Shown: one piece after another, positions 6,930 to 15,982 of the stretch
Numbering within the stretch: position 1 is the stretch's first letter
Layout: every line of letters begins with the position of its first letter
Source: an uncultured Lachnospiraceae bacterium
GTDB lineage: Bacteria > Bacillota > Clostridia > Lachnospirales > Lachnospiraceae
Direction of reading: 5' to 3'
DNA length: 35,625 nucleotides
Assembly (NCBI GenBank): GCA_947629565.1
Contig: CANREG010000027.1
Location: forward strand, 1-35,625
Notes under the pieces: generated by a model
Databases searched by the model: none
What the model was told of the DNA's origin: nothing
The model's input: the letters and a program-made list of their open reading frames with translations, nothing else
Made by a program: the position numbers and the translations under genes

Positions 6930-8576
6930 ATGTACGACTGTCCAAATTGTGCCGGTCAGCTTCAATTTGATATTCAAACACAACAAATGAAGTGTTCTCA
7001 TTGCTCTACATTAATTGATCCCTACCAGGTTGACAAGGAAAAAGGTTATGCAGATGAACATCAGGATTATGAAGTAACCGTGTTTACCTGCCCCCAATGT
7101 AATGCACAAATCTACAGTATGGATACTCAGGCCGCCGGATTTTGTAGCTATTGCGGCGCTTCTACCATACTACACAGCCGGTTGCAAAAAGTAATTCGCC
7201 CTCTCTATATTGTTCCATTTCGTGTTACAAAACAACAATGTGTTAATATCTATGAAAATTATCTGAAAAAGGCAAAATTTATTCCAAAGGAATTACAGGA
7301 TTCCTCTGCTATTAACAGTTTTCGGGGAATTTACATACCTTTCTGGATATACAAAGCCCAACAAAGGGACTCTGTTTCTTTTCAGGCTGTTCAATACAAA
7401 GATGAGCTCCGCGGGAAAATGAAATACACATACAAGGTATCGGGAGACTTAAACTGCGATTATTACGGCGTTATTCACGATGCGTCTTCTGCTTTTGAGG
7501 ACGATATCAGCGAACAGCTTTTACCTTATGATTTGGACAAATTTCAGAAATTTACTCCCGCATTTATAAGTGGTTTTTATGCTGATATGGCTGATGTTGA
7601 CCCACACATCTACCACAACTATGCCGTAAATGAATTTGAAAAGGTAACTCTCGAAAATTTAAAACAGCATCCCCAACTAAAAAACTATTCCCTTGGCGAT
7701 GATCCTTTTGAACAATTTGATTTCCATACAGAATGTGTGCAGGCTGAAATGGTTATGCTTCCCGTCTGGCTGCTTTCCTATCGGAAAGGAGACCGGATTG
7801 CCTACATTGCCATGAATGGCCTGACGGGAAAAATCGCAGCGGATATGCCGATTAATCCTGTCCGATATTTCATTGGTTCCTTTCTTATTTCACTGCCTGT
7901 ATTTCTGCTTACCAAATGGATACTTGGAATCGTAGGGAATCGAGAAATGTATCCTCTCTTTGCAAAGTATGGCACTCTGGCACAAAATTATATTGTTTCC
8001 TGGTTCACAATCCTTGTCATGTCTATTTATTCCAACAACCGATTGTGGATATGGGAGCGGGCAAGTCAGTACAATGATCTCGGAAAAGATTTCACTCAAA
8101 AAGACACCTATGAAGCTCTCACTAAATCGCGACAAATCTTTCGGCAGCAAAAGTCTGAAAATACAATTAGTAAACTATCTTGTACTATCAGTTGTCTTTC
8201 TGCCCTGGCTATTTTTCTATTTTGGGTAGTTGGCTTATCTCATATAGAATTTGGCGGATACAATATCATATTTATACTGTTTGCATTTTGTCTGCTGTCT
8301 GCCGGAGCCGGTGTATCGCTTATTGGTCTACAACAAATGCTGCAAATTCCGGTTAATAAAAGGAAAATGACAGGCTATATTCTATCTGTCTTATCCTTTT
8401 TAGGAACCTTTGCTGCATTTTGGCTATCCATTACAGGCATTTTATCGCATATCATAATTTGCTGCAGTGCATTGTTTGGAATCATTGCTTTTGGAGATTT
8501 ACTAAAACATTACAACGTGTTATCCACAAGAAAACTTCCACAATATAACTATAAAGGAGGAAATCATCATGTTTGA
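6930..8576 (+). CDS. Double zinc-ribbon polytopic membrane protein (TFIIB-type zinc ribbon family)
   Basis: A 548-residue membrane protein. It opens with two four-cysteine zinc ribbons: Cys4/Cys7/Cys22/Cys25 and Cys54/Cys57/Cys72/Cys75, each CxxC-14-CxxC. A soluble region of about 230 residues follows, then roughly six hydrophobic helices from about residue 310 to 520. This architecture resembles Firmicute proteins annotated as TFIIB-type zinc ribbon-containing, such as YdjG of the Bacillus ydjFGHI membrane-stress locus, but no PspA-like or SPFH gene is adjacent here. The ATG at 6930 follows AAAGGAGGGG; an upstream in-frame start at 6894 would lie inside the promoter. It overlaps the next gene by eight bases. 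Molecular function is unknown; a membrane scaffold or stress role is inference. Confidence 0.8.
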   Translation: MYDCPNCAGQLQFDIQTQQMKCSHCSTLIDPYQVDKEKGYADEHQDYEVTVFTCPQCNAQIYSMDTQAAGFCSYCGASTILHSRLQKVIRPLYIVPFRVTKQQCVNIYENYLKKAKFIPKELQDSSAINSFRGIYIPFWIYKAQQRDSVSFQAVQYKDELRGKMKYTYKVSGDLNCDYYGVIHDASSAFEDDISEQLLPYDLDKFQKFTPAFISGFYADMADVDPHIYHNYAVNEFEKVTLENLKQHPQLKNYSLGDDPFEQFDFHTECVQAEMVMLPVWLLSYRKGDRIAYIAMNGLTGKIAADMPINPVRYFIGSFLISLPVFLLTKWILGIVGNREMYPLFAKYGTLAQNYIVSWFTILVMSIYSNNRLWIWERASQYNDLGKDFTQKDTYEALTKSRQIFRQQKSENTISKLSCTISCLSALAIFLFWVVGLSHIEFGGYNIIFILFAFCLLSAGAGVSLIGLQQMLQIPVNKRKMTGYILSVLSFLGTFAAFWLSITGILSHIIICCSALFGIIAFGDLLKHYNVLSTRKLPQYNYKGGNHHV

Positions 8577-8769
8577 TATCTTATTGCAAAATGCCAGCTT
8601 AGAGGCGCTTATCCTCTTAATAATTTTGGTTATCCGCTATCTTATCTTAAAAAATAGCGCTGTGACTCCTCCGGGAGATCAAGCCGACAATATCCATAAA
8701 GGCGGCGGACATAAACAATTCACCCATGTGGATATTTTATTTGTTCATAAAGAAAAAGCAGAATCATAA
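8569..8769 (+). CDS. Small single-span membrane protein
   Basis: A 66-residue protein with one hydrophobic segment near residues 9-27 (LEALILLIILVIRYLIL) followed by a polar, His/Lys-containing tail. Its start overlaps the end of the zinc-ribbon gene by eight bases, and AAAGGAGGAAATC precedes the ATG, so it is translationally coupled and very likely real. I recognise no family. Position suggests it is a partner of the flanking membrane proteins. Confidence 0.72.
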   Translation: MFDILLQNASLEALILLIILVIRYLILKNSAVTPPGDQADNIHKGGGHKQFTHVDILFVHKEKAES

Positions 8770-8792
8770 TCATTGAAAAGGAGAAATGGAAA

Positions 8793-9398
8793 ATGGATTG
8801 GTTTAAGTATACTTTTTGGGTAATCGCTTTTTGGGTATTAGCCTATTTAATTACATTCAACGCACCGAAACAGGATAAAAAATATCTGGAAGAGGGAATT
8901 CAGGTAAATGCCACCATATCGAATGTACAATATAAACTCAAAGGCACTAATAATTATTCCTGTACTTACATAAATGAAAACGGAGAACAGGTGTCTGCCG
9001 CTTTGATTCTCAATCAAACAGACGGAAAACAGGGACAGGTTGTGACAGGTTATTATCTTCCGGAGGATCCAAAAACTGTCTGGTGCAAACCGAACGACGG
9101 ATTCATGCTTATTCTTACTATTATCTTTGACGCACTTGCAATTGGCTCCACCCTGTTGTTAATCTATGCCTTTATCTCAAATGCACCAAAAAAACCAAGG
9201 AATATTCCCGACTATGCAAAAGATATCATAGGGGAAACCAATTCTATGCCAACTGCGCAGCACAATCCATGGGACTACGCTCAGAGCGACACATGGGACG
9301 AGCAGCAACATTCATCCCCGACTGCCTCAAAACCGACACAGCCGGAGCCGGAAAATTCCTCTGGTGAAAGTTCAACCGGATTAAAACTAAAATTATAG
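8793..9398 (+). CDS. DUF3592-like membrane protein
   Basis: A 201-residue protein with two predicted membrane helices (about 6-22 and 104-129) bracketing an extracytoplasmic beta-rich domain. That domain holds the DUF3592 pattern: VNATISNV near 38-45, SCTYINENGEQVSA, then GQVVTGYYLPEDPKTVW near 81-97. A disordered cytoplasmic tail rich in Pro, Ser and Glu follows residue 135. AAAGGAG precedes the ATG. It is third in the operon, 23 bases after the small membrane gene. Function of the family is unknown. I see no clear terminator in the 25 bases before the convergent gene. Confidence 0.75.
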   Translation: MDWFKYTFWVIAFWVLAYLITFNAPKQDKKYLEEGIQVNATISNVQYKLKGTNNYSCTYINENGEQVSAALILNQTDGKQGQVVTGYYLPEDPKTVWCKPNDGFMLILTIIFDALAIGSTLLLIYAFISNAPKKPRNIPDYAKDIIGETNSMPTAQHNPWDYAQSDTWDEQQHSSPTASKPTQPEPENSSGESSTGLKLKL

Positions 9399-9423
9399 GA
9401 TATCCCCCAATAATGTCATTATC

Positions 9424-10230
9424 TTACAACACCAAAAACTTATACTTCTCCACGCTGTAAAGAGGCACAAAAGGCAGAATAATGGGAACCGTTTTCACAT
9501 ACTCCTGATACTCCGGGTCCGAACCATAATTTTTGTTCTGCCGCACCTCAAGCCGTCTGGCTCCGCTGAACATAACAAACACAATCCCAACATATCCCAA
9601 CAGGACAATAATCCATTGTCCCACCGATTCAAGGGAAGTAATGCCTGCCACCAGCACGCCGGTCCACAAAATCAGCTCTCCCAAATAGTTGGGGCACCGC
9701 ACCAGCCGGAACAGCCCCTTGTCGCAAAAACGCTTGGGATTAACCTTTTTCTGCCGGCTTTTACTAAGATCTGCCAAAGACTCCAGAATAATCCCGCCCG
9801 CCATCAATGCCGTACCGATTACAAAGGAAACCGAACAGCCTGTATTGCCGTTACCATAGCGGTAAAAAATCGGCGCTATCATAAACAGATACAGGATTCC
9901 GCAGAAAATCCAGAGCATAAATTTAAGACCAAATTTCATTCCGGAGCCATCCTTAATCTCTGTGGTCATGTGCTTGCGGTAGCTGCTGCTCTTTATTTCC
10001 CGGTACAGCAAAAATCCGCTTAGACGAAAACCATACAATGTAAGTATGACACAACTGATTATCACAGGAATACTCAGTCTGTCCCGAAACAGAATCAGCA
10101 TGGCAATCCCCTGACCGGAAATAGCCAATCCGTAACCAATTGAGATAAAATACACATACTTATAAAATCCAATGGCACAGCATAAAAGCGCCACCAAAAA
10201 TAAAATACCAAATTCCATTGAAAATGTCAT
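9424..10230 (-). CDS. DUF1295/isoprenylcysteine methyltransferase-like membrane protein
   Basis: A 268-residue polytopic membrane protein. RLVRCPNYLGELILWTGV at about residues 175-192 and the ending EYQEYVKTVPIILPFVP are typical of the DUF1295 / steroid 5-alpha-reductase C-terminal / ICMT-like superfamily, whose members include lipid methyltransferases and reductases. The actual substrate is not deducible. I take the ATG at 10230 because GGGAGG lies eight bases upstream. An alternative ATG at 10263 overlaps the preceding stop codon by four bases (ATGA) but lacks a ribosome site. It is last of the minus-strand run that begins at 19645. Confidence 0.75.
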   Translation of the reverse strand: MTFSMEFGILFLVALLCCAIGFYKYVYFISIGYGLAISGQGIAMLILFRDRLSIPVIISCVILTLYGFRLSGFLLYREIKSSSYRKHMTTEIKDGSGMKFGLKFMLWIFCGILYLFMIAPIFYRYGNGNTGCSVSFVIGTALMAGGIILESLADLSKSRQKKVNPKRFCDKGLFRLVRCPNYLGELILWTGVLVAGITSLESVGQWIIVLLGYVGIVFVMFSGARRLEVRQNKNYGSDPEYQEYVKTVPIILPFVPLYSVEKYKFLVL

Positions 10231-10259
10231 ATTCCACACCTCCCTGATTTTGCCGACTA

Positions 10260-10535
10260 TCATAACTGTAAAATAAAAAGAGCAACAAGCGCTATATGTA
10301 TAAGCGTCCAGAACGGCACAAGTATCTTAAATTTTAGTTTCTTCGTCTTATGATGAAATCCATACATGCCAATCAGGGAACCGATTCCGCCCCCTAATGC
10401 GCCCATCAGCAAAAGTCTTCTCTCCGGCGTTCTATACAGGTTTCTGACCGCCTTATATTTATCCGCGCCGTACATAAGCATTGCCGCAATATTGATAACC
10501 AAATAATAAATGACTGCAATTTGATAAAGGTTCAT
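10260..10535 (-). CDS. DUF1294 family membrane protein
   Basis: A 91-residue small membrane protein with the full DUF1294 pattern: YGADKYKAVRNLYRTPER, LMGALGGGIGSLIGMYGFHHKTKK, and a final hydrophobic helix. The ATG at 10535 begins exactly where the domain begins, with AGGAG just upstream. An in-frame start at 10577 would overlap miaB by 17 bases and add 14 polar residues not usual in the family. Function unknown. Its end touches the DUF1295-like gene, which suggests the two are co-translated. Confidence 0.8.
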   Translation of the reverse strand: MNLYQIAVIYYLVINIAAMLMYGADKYKAVRNLYRTPERRLLLMGALGGGIGSLIGMYGFHHKTKKLKFKILVPFWTLIHIALVALFILQL

Positions 10536-10560
10536 ATCTCCTGTATTCTCTCCAGCTCCT

Positions 10561-11979
10561 TCATTTCCGCTCTCCAATATAATAAAAACCTCTGGCTTCG
10601 GTTAATTTTACCTGCTGGAAGGTTCCAATCAGTTCCTTTTCCCCCGGAAAATGTACTAACAGATTGTTGGAAAGCCTTCCGGTCAGCAGGCGGTGGTCCT
10701 GTTCGTCCACGCCTTCCACCAGCACCTCGACTGTTTCCCCCTGATATCTGCCGCAGGTCTCCTTTGCAATCTCCTGTACCTCCGAAAGCAGCCGGTCAAA
10801 ACGCTTTTTAACCGTTTCCTCGTCCGCCGCAGCCTCCATGGCTGCCGCCGGGGTTCCGGTGCGCTTGGAATAGATAAAGGTAAAGGCGGAATCATACCGC
10901 ACCTTCCTTACAATATCCAGCGTATCCTCAAAATCCTTCTCGGTCTCCGTCGGAAATCCCACAATAATATCCGTCGTCAGGGAAATATCCGGCATAGCCG
11001 CCCTGATACGGGACACCAGATTCAGATAATCCTCTTTCGTATAGCGGCGGTTCATATCCTTTAACACCTTCGTGCTTCCCGACTGTACCGGCAGATGTAA
11101 ATGCCGGCAGATTTTCGTGGAAGCTGCCATAACCGCAATCAGCTCGTCAGACAAATCCTTCGGGTGCGAAGTCATAAACCGGATTCGCCTTAGGCCCTCG
11201 ATTTGTTCCACCTGTCTGAGCAGCTCGGCAAAGGAAATGGGGTGTTCCAGATTTTTTCCATAGGAATTGACATTCTGGCCCAAAAGCATAACCTCCACCA
11301 CTCCGTCAGCCACTAAGGCCCGGATTTCTGCCAGGATATCCTCCGGCTTTCTGGAGCGCTCCCGCCCTCTCACATAGGGAACAATGCAATAGCTGCAAAA
11401 ATTATTGCAGCCAAACATAATGTTTACCCCGCATTTGAAGGGATATTTCCGCTCGCTGGGCAAATCCTCCACAATCTCATCTGTTCCCTCCCAGATGTCA
11501 ATAACCATACCCTTAGCATCCAGCCGCCGCTCAATCAGTTCGGCTAACTTGAACACATTATGGGTACCGAAGATAATGTCCACATGGCGGTAGCTTTGCT
11601 TAATCTTTTCCACCACCAGGCTTTCCTGCATCATGCAGCCGCACAGGGCAATCATCATATTGGGATTTTTCTTCTTGTATTTTTTTAACTGTCCCAGCCT
11701 TCCGTATACCCGCAGATTGGCATTTTCCCTCACCGTACAGGTATTCATAATCAGGAAATCCGCCTCCTCGCTTTCTGTGCGGACATAACCGATGGTTTCC
11801 AAAATCCCCTCTAGTTTTTCACTGTCCTTAGCGTTCATCTGACAGCCAAAACAGACGCTGCAATAGGTAAGGGGACGCCCCAGACTTTCTGACAGCGCGG
11901 CAATCCGCACCTTAAGCCGTTCCATAATCTCTTTCTGCCTTGCGGCCTCTTGTTCATTTGTGTTGTATTGTGTTTCCAT
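10561..11979 (-). CDS. miaB: tRNA-2-methylthio-N6-dimethylallyladenosine synthase
   Basis: A radical-SAM enzyme that adds the 2-methylthio group to i6A37 in tRNAs reading UNN codons. The 472-residue protein has the UPF0004 domain with auxiliary-cluster cysteines Cys46 (FGCQMN), Cys81 (NTC) and about Cys115 (CGCMMQ). The radical-SAM triad is CNNFCSYC (Cys191, Cys195, Cys198), and a C-terminal TRAM domain ends near the stop. FGCQMN with the VREN context favours MiaB over MtaB or RimO. An N-terminal extension of about 40 residues precedes the domain, common in Clostridia. TAGGAG precedes the ATG. mutS, often next to miaB, is not seen downstream. Confidence 0.94.
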   Translation of the reverse strand: METQYNTNEQEAARQKEIMERLKVRIAALSESLGRPLTYCSVCFGCQMNAKDSEKLEGILETIGYVRTESEEADFLIMNTCTVRENANLRVYGRLGQLKKYKKKNPNMMIALCGCMMQESLVVEKIKQSYRHVDIIFGTHNVFKLAELIERRLDAKGMVIDIWEGTDEIVEDLPSERKYPFKCGVNIMFGCNNFCSYCIVPYVRGRERSRKPEDILAEIRALVADGVVEVMLLGQNVNSYGKNLEHPISFAELLRQVEQIEGLRRIRFMTSHPKDLSDELIAVMAASTKICRHLHLPVQSGSTKVLKDMNRRYTKEDYLNLVSRIRAAMPDISLTTDIIVGFPTETEKDFEDTLDIVRKVRYDSAFTFIYSKRTGTPAAAMEAAADEETVKKRFDRLLSEVQEIAKETCGRYQGETVEVLVEGVDEQDHRLLTGRLSNNLLVHFPGEKELIGTFQQVKLTEARGFYYIGERK

Positions 11980-12005
11980 ATTAAACTCCTACCGTTACCT
12001 ATAGG

Positions 12006-12497
12006 TCAGCCTGTGATTCCAAACATCTCCCTACAAAATTTTCGCCCGGTGTCCGTCTGAAAGATTTGCTTATAGGCCGCCGAAACCGCCTGTCCTGATA
12101 AGTTATCCTCATACAGATTAACCAGAAAATCCGCCTCCACCAATATCTGATAATCCAGACCGTCTATGTTATCATATGTATGATGATGTCCCACCAGATA
12201 GCACACCCTCCGGATTACCTTCTCGTCAAATCCCAGCCCGGCCAACATCTTCTCCGCCAGAAAAGGCCCCTCTTTCTCCTGTAATTTTCCCTCACAGGAA
12301 CCATACTTTTCCTCACATACTTTAATGCCAATGTCATGCACAATGGCCGCCGTTTCCAGAATAAACTGCGTGCCGCTGTCTAACTGTTCCAACCTGCCGA
12401 TGGCAGCCGCAAAGCTATGCACCTTGATAAAATGCTGAATCCGCTTGGGATCGCCACTGTTATACTGTATCATTTCCAAAATTAACTGCTCCAGCAT
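12006..12497 (-). CDS. HD-domain protein (putative phosphohydrolase)
   Basis: A 163-residue protein of the HD superfamily. Metal-binding positions are visible as His27 (KVHSFA), His54-Asp55 (AIVHDIG), His104/His105 (LVGHHHTY) and Asp123 (EADFLVN). The size and the loose C-terminus match small stand-alone HD hydrolases of unknown nucleotide substrate. I start at 12497, seven bases after GGAGGG. An ATG at 12512 lies within that ribosome site. It sits between the VWA gene and miaB, probably in one long transcript. Confidence 0.85.
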   Translation of the reverse strand: MLEQLILEMIQYNSGDPKRIQHFIKVHSFAAAIGRLEQLDSGTQFILETAAIVHDIGIKVCEEKYGSCEGKLQEKEGPFLAEKMLAGLGFDEKVIRRVCYLVGHHHTYDNIDGLDYQILVEADFLVNLYEDNLSGQAVSAAYKQIFQTDTGRKFCREMFGITG

Positions 12498-12584
12498 GTT
12501 CTTTCCCTCCATGCCAATCCCGCCGGTTATTTCGGGTATTGGTAAAATCTTTTGGATAACCGGTATATTTTTACCGTCTCAAAA

Positions 12585-13784
12585 TTATTTGGTCTTCAGC
12601 AGATAGGTAATCGCTTCCTTAAGCCCGTCCACAGACAGGGTATACATATGGAACAGCTTGGAAAGCGCATCCTCCGACTCCATCCAGTGCATACGGGTGA
12701 GCTCCTTGTGATAACGGGGGTTCATCCACACGCATTTCTTGTATTTGGTCGTTAAAAGCTGGCACCACTCATAGCCGGAATGTCCGTCATTCGGTCCCCG
12801 GTAATTGCCGTTTACATCAAAAAGCTCCTCCGGCGCCATCTGGGCGTCCCCTACAATGATTACCTTGTAATCCTTGTCATAATGTTTAAAGAGATAATCC
12901 ATGTCCACCCAATCCCCCGGCTCACATTCCGGCGTCTTGAATACCTTGGAATAAATGCAGTTATGAAAATAATAGGTCTTTACATCCTTAAAATGGTTTG
13001 CCTTATACACAGCCTGAAACAGCTCGTTGCAAAGCTCCATAAAGGGAATCATCGTGCCGCCGCAGTCAAACAACAAAAGAAGCTTTACCGTATTTTTTCT
13101 GGGGCGCTCAAATTCCAACTGTAAATAGCCCCCGTTATTACAGGTCTTTTCTATTGTCTGCTCAATATCTAACTCTGTCTTTGGCAGCTCCATCCTGGAA
13201 GAATACTGTCTGAGCCGCCGGAAGGCCACCTGATACTGCCGCATATTTAACACCTTGTCATTGCGGAAATCCTCGTACTTTCTGTCATTTAACACCTGAA
13301 AGGCGCTCTGCATGCCGCCCTGTCTTCCCACCCGGATACCGCCTACATTCCGCCCATGATGTCCAAAGGCGGAGCCACCGGCAGTTCCAATCCAGTAATT
13401 GCCGCCGTTATGCTCAGATTTCTGCTCGGAAAGCCGTTCCCTGAACAGCCGCTTTACCTCGTCGGCATTCCGCTGCTGGTTAAACGAATACATTTCCCGG
13501 TTCTGCTTATCAATCTCCATGTTTTCGCCCTTGTCAAGCCACGCAAGCACATCGCCCGGTACTTCGTCCTCCGACTTTATATCCTTAAAAAACTCCATAA
13601 AGGCCAGGTCAAATTTATCATAATCCGATTCGGACTTTACTAATATCATCCGGCTGACATAATAAAATTGTGAAAAATTCGCTCCGGTAAGGCCCTTATC
13701 CAGCGCTTCCATCAGGGTAAGCCACTCTGTCATGGACACCTCTAATCCCTTTGCCTTCAATGTATAAAAAAAGTCAAGAAACAT
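12585..13784 (-). CDS. VWA-domain protein (CoxE-like partner of the MoxR ATPase)
   Basis: A 399-residue cytoplasmic protein. Residues 1-120 are helical and charged. A Gly/His-rich stretch (GTAGGSAFGHHGRNVGGIR, 133-151) follows, and a von Willebrand A domain spans about 230-399. The metal-site motif normally DxSxS reads D240-C-G-G-T244, so the first serine is glycine and the last is threonine; metal binding may be weakened. It is directly downstream of a MoxR AAA+ ATPase with a 39-base gap, the classic chaperone pair for activating or assembling a target complex. The target is not identifiable here. GGGAGG precedes the ATG. Confidence 0.85.
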   Translation of the reverse strand: MFLDFFYTLKAKGLEVSMTEWLTLMEALDKGLTGANFSQFYYVSRMILVKSESDYDKFDLAFMEFFKDIKSEDEVPGDVLAWLDKGENMEIDKQNREMYSFNQQRNADEVKRLFRERLSEQKSEHNGGNYWIGTAGGSAFGHHGRNVGGIRVGRQGGMQSAFQVLNDRKYEDFRNDKVLNMRQYQVAFRRLRQYSSRMELPKTELDIEQTIEKTCNNGGYLQLEFERPRKNTVKLLLLFDCGGTMIPFMELCNELFQAVYKANHFKDVKTYYFHNCIYSKVFKTPECEPGDWVDMDYLFKHYDKDYKVIIVGDAQMAPEELFDVNGNYRGPNDGHSGYEWCQLLTTKYKKCVWMNPRYHKELTRMHWMESEDALSKLFHMYTLSVDGLKEAITYLLKTK

Positions 13785-13823
13785 ATTGTGTTTCCTCCCA
13801 AAATTCCACCAATATCGCTGCCA

Positions 13824-14639
13824 CTAATACAGCTTTGCCTTTTTTACCGCCTCTAAATCCTCATCTTTTTTCAGCAGTACGCCTAAAAACGGCAGTTCCT
13901 CCTTTAAATGTTCCGTATCGATGCCGCTGATTGTCAGCGCCCGTATCCAGTCAATCAGCTCTGAGGTGCTCGGTTTTTTGCGGACATCCCGGACAGAGCG
14001 AAGCCAGTAAAAGGCGTCCAGCGCATTTTTCAGCACATTTTCTTCCAGATTTTCAAAATGGGCATGGACAATCTCCGCCATCTGCTCCCTGTCCGGAAAG
14101 GTAATGTAGTGGAAAATGCATCTTCTGAGAAAGGCGTCCGGCAGCTCCTTTTCCGCATTGGAGGTAATGATTACGATAGGCCGCTCCTTTGCCTTAATCG
14201 TCTCCTTCGTCTCATGGATATAAAATTCCATTTTGTCAAGCTCCCACAAAAGGTCATTGGGAAACTCCAAATCTGCCTTGTCAATCTCATCAATCAGCAA
14301 AATAACCTGTTTATCTGCGCTGAAAGCCTCTCCCAGCTTTCCCAGCTTAATGTAGTGGGCGATATCGTCCACGCCCTCCTCCCCAAACTGGGAATCATAA
14401 AGCCGCTGTATGGTGTCATATACATAAAGTCCGTCCTGGGCCTTAGTGGTGGACTTAATATTCCAGATATATAAATCCTTTCCCATGGACTGGCTGATTG
14501 CTTCCGCTAACATTGTCTTGCCCGTTCCCGGCTCCCCCTTAATCAGCAAAGGCTTTTGCAGGGCGATAGCCACATCCACAGCCGCCATCAGTTCCTCGCT
14601 TGCCACATAATCTTTACTTCCTGTAAATTTTGTCTCCAT
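13824..14639 (-). CDS. MoxR-family AAA+ ATPase
   Basis: A 271-residue AAA+ ATPase. Walker A is GEPGTGKT (35-42), Walker B ILLIDEID (113-120), sensor-1 is Asn161 in ITSNAEKELPDAFLRRC, and the arginines at 172-173 are in finger position. MoxR ATPases work with VWA proteins as ATP-driven chaperones, and the next gene is such a protein. AAGGAGAG lies before the ATG. It follows proA by 54 bases, and an inverted repeat without a T tract spans the proA stop. Regulation is not evident from sequence. Confidence 0.9.
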   Translation of the reverse strand: METKFTGSKDYVASEELMAAVDVAIALQKPLLIKGEPGTGKTMLAEAISQSMGKDLYIWNIKSTTKAQDGLYVYDTIQRLYDSQFGEEGVDDIAHYIKLGKLGEAFSADKQVILLIDEIDKADLEFPNDLLWELDKMEFYIHETKETIKAKERPIVIITSNAEKELPDAFLRRCIFHYITFPDREQMAEIVHAHFENLEENVLKNALDAFYWLRSVRDVRKKPSTSELIDWIRALTISGIDTEHLKEELPFLGVLLKKDEDLEAVKKAKLY

Positions 14640-14693
14640 TCTACTCTCCTTACATATTGGTATCTGCTCTCTCGTCCGGCGAAACGCCTTTTA

Positions 14694-15938
14694 TTACGGA
14701 CGAATCTGTCCATTTCCATAAATGATATATTTGGTGGTAGTCAGCGCCTCTAACCCCATGGGGCCTCTCGCGTGCAGCTTTTGGGTACTAATGCCGATTT
14801 CTGCGCCAAAGCCAAACTCAAAACCGTCGGTAAAACGGGTGGAGGCATTGACATAGACGGCGGCGGAATCAATCTCATTCAAAAACCGCTGGGCGTTGCG
14901 GTAGTCATTGGTTACAATCGTCTCGGAATGGCCTGTGGAATTGGCATTGATATGGGCAATGGCCTCGTCAATGGAATCCACCATTTTGGCAGAGATAATC
15001 TTATCCAGATATTCTGTGGCGTAATCCTCCGTTGTCGCAGCCGCCACATCACTGCTGTAAGCTTGCACCCGCTCGTCTCCCCGGACCTCGCATCCGTTTT
15101 CTTTTAACATGGATAAAAGCTTTGGCATAACCTGATTGGCAATATCCTTATGAATCACCAGAGATTCACAGGCATTACATACTCCCAAGCGCTGTAGCTT
15201 TGCATTCTTCACAATGGCAACAGCCATATCCACATCCGCAGCAGCGTCCACATACACATGGCAGTTTCCGGTTCCCGTCTCAATGACCGGAACGGTGGCA
15301 TTTTGCACCACAGAACGAATCAGCCCTGCGCCGCCTCTTGGAATCAGCACATCGATATACCCGTTTAACTGCATCATCCTCGTGGCAGTCTCCCGGCTGG
15401 TATCCTCAAGTAAAAATACTGCATCCGGCGTAATCTTATTTTCCTCTAAGGATTTCTTTATGATATCCGCCAACGCCATATTAGAATATATGGAATCCGA
15501 ACCGCCTCTTAAAATGACCGCATTACTGGTCTTAAAGCAGAGGGAAAAAGCGTCAACTGTCACATTGGGCCGGGACTCGTAAATCATGCCGATAACCCCT
15601 AAAGGAACCCGTTTCTTTCCTACTAAAAGACCATTTGGCCGCTCCTTCATGGACAGCACTTCGCCGACAGGATCGTCTAAAGCCGCCACCTGGCGGACAC
15701 CCTCTGCCATTCCCTCAATCCGCTCCCCGGTAAGCCGCAGACGGTCAAGCAGCGACTCCGGCATATGGTTTGCCTCCCCCTTTTCTATATCCTTTGCGTT
15801 TGCCGTTAAAATCTTGTCCGTATTTTGAACCAGATTATCTGCCAGTGTCAGCAGACATTGATTTTTCGCCGGTTTTGACAGGGTAATCAGGCTCCTTGAC
15901 GCCTCTTTGGCAAGTTTCCCCATCTGTTCTAATTCCAT
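14694..15938 (-). CDS. proA: Glutamate-5-semialdehyde dehydrogenase (gamma-glutamyl phosphate reductase)
   Basis: Second step of proline synthesis: NADPH-dependent reduction of gamma-glutamyl phosphate to glutamate semialdehyde, in the cytoplasm. The 414-residue protein has the family's standard length. Hallmarks are [20 protein letters not shown] (112-131), the catalytic-cysteine segment [13 protein letters not shown] (Cys254), and the ending [22 protein letters not shown] lies ten bases before the ATG. Its usual partner proB (glutamate 5-kinase) is not in the window; the neighbours are a folate enzyme upstream and MoxR downstream. Confidence 0.95.
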   Translation of the reverse strand: MELEQMGKLAKEASRSLITLSKPAKNQCLLTLADNLVQNTDKILTANAKDIEKGEANHMPESLLDRLRLTGERIEGMAEGVRQVAALDDPVGEVLSMKERPNGLLVGKKRVPLGVIGMIYESRPNVTVDAFSLCFKTSNAVILRGGSDSIYSNMALADIIKKSLEENKITPDAVFLLEDTSRETATRMMQLNGYIDVLIPRGGAGLIRSVVQNATVPVIETGTGNCHVYVDAAADVDMAVAIVKNAKLQRLGVCNACESLVIHKDIANQVMPKLLSMLKENGCEVRGDERVQAYSSDVAAATTEDYATEYLDKIISAKMVDSIDEAIAHINANSTGHSETIVTNDYRNAQRFLNEIDSAAVYVNASTRFTDGFEFGFGAEIGISTQKLHARGPMGLEALTTTKYIIYGNGQIRP

Positions 15939-15982
15939 AACTATGTATCTCCTTCCACATTTACTTTCTAAAATCTCTTATC

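Noticed and set aside
9399-9423. Terminator between the convergent DUF3592-like and DUF1295-like genes
   Set aside because: Only an ATAAT/ATTAT repeat with a three-base loop is visible, too weak and without a T tract in either direction.
12497-12512. Upstream ATG at 12512 as the HD-protein start
   Set aside because: It overlaps the GGAGGG ribosome site that correctly serves the ATG at 12497.
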